A DNA stretch of 64,000 nt. It comes from Humulus lupulus (taxonomy: Eukaryota; Streptophyta; Magnoliopsida; Rosales; Cannabaceae). This document shows, piece by piece, positions 61,632 through 64,000 of the stretch (position 1 is its first letter; every line of letters starts with the position of its first letter). Both the position numbers and the translations under genes were made by a program. Below the pieces are notes generated by a model. It saw only the letters and a program-made list of their open reading frames with translations, made no database searches and had not been told where the DNA came from. The DNA lies in NCBI RefSeq assembly GCF_963169125.1, contig NC_084800.1, positions 149,726,397 to 149,790,396 on the forward strand, read 5' to 3'.

Positions 61632-63827
61632 TTAGAAGTACGGCCTGAGCTTTCGCGAGGCTGTGATTAGGCAGAACGCCAATTTTTCCATCAGTGGGTA
61701 TCGTGATTCTGCCCCGAGAAGTCTCTTGCTGATGTAATAGACTGGCTTCTGAACTTGGTCCTCTTCTTGTACCAGTACGACACTAGCTGCATCCTCAGTG
61801 ACAGCCAGGTAGAGAAAAAGAGGCTCTCCTGCCTTGGGTTTGGATAGCACGGGCGGTTCAGCCAGATGTGCCTTCAGGTCGAGGAATGCGCTTTCGCATT
61901 CTACTATCCATTCACACTTCTTGTTTCCTCGGAGCAGGTTGTAGAAGGGAAAACACTTATCGGTTGACTTGGAAATAAACCTGTTGAGCGCTGCCACTCT
62001 TCCTGTTAAGCCTTGGACATCTTTCCGCGACCTGGGCGAAGGAAGCTCAAGCAATGACCTGATCTTATCGGGGTTTGCCTCGATTCCTCGGGTATTGACT
62101 ATGAACCCCAGGAATTTCCCTGCCACGACTCCAAAAGTGCATTTATGGGGATTGAGCCTCATGCCGTATTCTCGTAGTATTTTAAAACATTCTTCCAAGT
62201 CGGAAGCATGGTTATCGGCAGTCTTTGACTTGACTAGCATGTCATCAACGTACACTTCCATGTTTTTACCGATCTGGTCCGCGAACATTCTATTTACTAG
62301 CCTTTGGTAGGTAGCTCCGGCGTTCTTCAGACTGAACGGCATGACCTTATAGCAATAGACATTAGTCGGGGTCATGAAGCTGGTGTGTTCCTGGTCTACC
62401 GGATTCATCACGATCTGATTGTAGCCTGAGTACGCATCCATAAAGGACATGAGCTCGTGCCCCGCTGTGGCATCCATCAGCTGGTCAATCCTTGGCAATG
62501 GAAAACAATCCTTGGGGTAGGATTTATTCAAGTCGGAGAAGTCGATGCAGGTTCGCCATTTTCTGTTGGGCTTTGGAACTAGCACGGGGTTAGCGACCCA
62601 AGTTGGAAACTTGGCTTCGCGGATAAAGCCACATTTTTTGAGCCGGGCTACTTCTTCTTCTAGGACTTCAGCCCGGGTTGTTCCTAAACGTCTTTGCTTC
62701 TGAGACTTGGCAGGAACGCTTTTATCCAGATGTAGCGTGTGCATGATGACACTCGGGCTAATCCCCACCATGTCCTCGTGGGACCAGGCAAATATGTCTA
62801 AGTTAGCCCGCAGAAACGTAGTCAGCTCCGCCTTCCTCTTGCCGCAGAGATTTTTCCCGAGCTTGACCATCCGTGATGGATTTTTTGGATCAAGGTTCAC
62901 CTCCTCGAGCTCCTCAATAGCTTGGAGCTCGGATCTGTCTTTGCCTACTCGTGGGTCAATATCCTCACTTAAAGCAACATTTCCCCCTTTGGCGCTTTGA
63001 GGTTTTTCAGTCTCAGGGTCCGCTGAGGGTTCCTGAGATGCCTCTTCACTCAGAATGGCCATAGCCAGCTGCCCAGGTTTAGGTTTTCCCTTCATGGAAA
63101 TGTTGTAGCATTCCCTGGCAGCGAGCTGATCGCCCTGGATAGTGCAGATTCCTGTTAAAGTAGGGAACTTCATGGCGAGGTGTCGAATGGAAGTGATAGC
63201 CTCGAAAGCTATGAGCGTAGGTCGGCCCAAAATGGCGTTGTAAGCAACGGGGCAGTCTATGACCACGAACTCGATTAGTTTGGAGACTGTCCGAGATTCT
63301 TCCCCTAGGGTGATCACCAGCTCGATCATCCCTATCGCCGCTGATCCTTCTCCCGAAAAACCATACAGCATCATGGAGGTTGCCTTTAGCTCGGCGACGG
63401 TCAAACCCATCTTCTCTAAGGTGGATCAGAATAGAAGGTTCACCGAGCTCCCATTGTCTATTAGTACCCTTCTCACTCTCCGGTTGGCGAGCTGGACTGC
63501 TACAACCAAGGGATCATTGTGAGGGAACTGGACATGGCCTGCATCTTCCTCCGTAAAAATGATTGGTTGCCTCTCCAATCGCTGCTGCTTTGACTGGCGC
63601 TGCTCCGGGATGAACTCCACTCCGTTGTGAGCCTTTAGTTCATTCACGTATCTCTTCTGGGCACCTCTGCTTATGCCAGCCATGCGCGGTCCTCCAGAGA
63701 TGGTGGATATCTCTCCTCCGACCATGGGGGGAGGGACATCATGATCTACCAGAGACCCGGGCTGACTGGCTGGGGCTTCTGGAGCAGATCGACTCGCTGG
63801 GACCCTGTTCCGCGAGTATTGAACCAA
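61632..63827 (-). pseudogene. Tat protease, reverse transcriptase and native RNase H
   Basis: The piece 63426-63827 carries the protease active-site block RRVLIDNGSSVNLLF and is followed by an in-frame TGA. The next 592 residues (63410-61632) give the rest of protease (GRPTLIAFEAITSIRHLAMK) and a linker. RT follows with VLVPKPNRKWRTCIDFSDLN, FPLPRIDQLMDA, MDAYSGYNQI, and the catalytic block MEVYVDDMLVKS, which is intact. Thumb text (FLGFIVNTRGIEANPDKI) follows, then a degenerate native RNase H (LFLYLAVTEDAASVVLVQEE, YYISKRLL). The native RNase H lacks the usual first Asp, as expected when a second RNase H is present. The frame ends at a stop after SRKLRPYF. Confidence 0.93.
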
Positions 63828-64000
63828 GGGGCCGTCCTGATGAGAGTCTCGATCTCATCTTTTAAATGCCTACAATCGTTAGTATTGTGGCCGATGTCGT
63901 TATGAAAATGGCAAAATTTGGGAGTGTCTCTCTTTCCCTTGTGGTGCTTCAATTGCTCCGGCCTCTTCCAAGGGACCCGAGTAGAGTTGGCCAAGAAGAT
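63746..64000 (-). pseudogene. Tat gag, C-terminal end, truncated by the window
   Basis: It contains KFCHFHNDIGHNTNDCRHLK, the Cys/His knuckle-like end of Tat gag, followed by DEIETLIR. The frame differs from the protease frame below it, so a frameshift lies near 63800. The N-terminal part of gag and the 5' LTR are beyond the right edge. Confidence 0.85.

Larger units (their letters stand above)
56835..64000 (-). mobile_element. Tat-clade Ty3/gypsy element, 3' part, defective, runs off the window
   Basis: The minus-strand order is gag end, protease, RT with a degenerate native RNase H, a second RNase H, integrase, tandem array, an ORF on the opposite strand, and LTR. A second RNase H downstream of RT and an antisense extra ORF next to the 3' LTR are hallmarks of the Tat lineage. 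The coding region has at least four stops and two frameshifts. It inserted into LTR P, truncating it at 56834. Confidence 0.88.

Overview
The window looks like repeat-dense plant nuclear DNA, most likely from a eudicot. It holds Ty3/gypsy chromovirus and Tat elements, Ty1/copia pieces with initiator-Met tRNA primer sites, a CACTA transposon, and introns with plant-type borders. No intact host gene, rRNA, tRNA or CRISPR array was found. Recognisable host coding sequence occurs only as broken exons inside the CACTA element.

Layout. 1-24 kb is a mosaic of long terminal repeats (LTRs) without coding regions. One LTR superfamily (about 2.2-2.6 kb, TGTAACG...CGTTACA and relatives) recurs on both strands: 1-1860(-), 1861-2799(+), 5035-6252(-), 10042-12445(+), 12723-16790(-) and 13500-15872(-). 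A second long LTR type (6719-12722 and 16791-18685, both -) received the 10042-12445 copy. A copia LTR with its primer site lies at 19949-21488(-). A decayed coiled-coil ORF follows at 21.5-24 kb.

24.0-38.3 kb is a three-element nest. A plus-strand LTR (24008-38277 in pieces) was split by a full-length gypsy chromovirus on the minus strand (25816-35161: LTR, primer site, gag, protease, RT, RNase H, integrase, chromodomain, polypurine tract, LTR). It was split again by a solo LTR (35389-37735). The chromovirus is dead: it has stops, frameshifts, a deletion in RT, and changes in catalytic and zinc-binding residues.

38.3-47.4 kb holds a copia RT/RNase H fragment with its polypurine tract and short 3' LTR (40530-41921), another solo-type LTR (to 44269), part of an unrelated LTR with a TATA box, and a partly duplicated LTR start (45165-46102).

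47391-56624 is a 9.2-kb CACTA-type insertion inside an LTR whose halves are recognisable on both sides. It carries intron-containing fragments of at least four unrelated nuclear genes: sterol carrier protein 2 (exon 1), an organellar L24-type ribosomal protein, plastidic GAPDH of the GAPCp type (four exons), and an organellar L20-type ribosomal protein (two exons, opposite strand). It also holds a copia scrap and a 430-bp direct duplication. This is the most interesting structure in the window.

56835-64000 is the 3' part of a Tat-clade gypsy element on the minus strand: gag end, protease, RT, a second RNase H and integrase, then a 4 x 119-bp tandem array. A spliced coiled-coil ORF on the opposite strand lies between pol and the probable 3' LTR. 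The element runs off the right edge.
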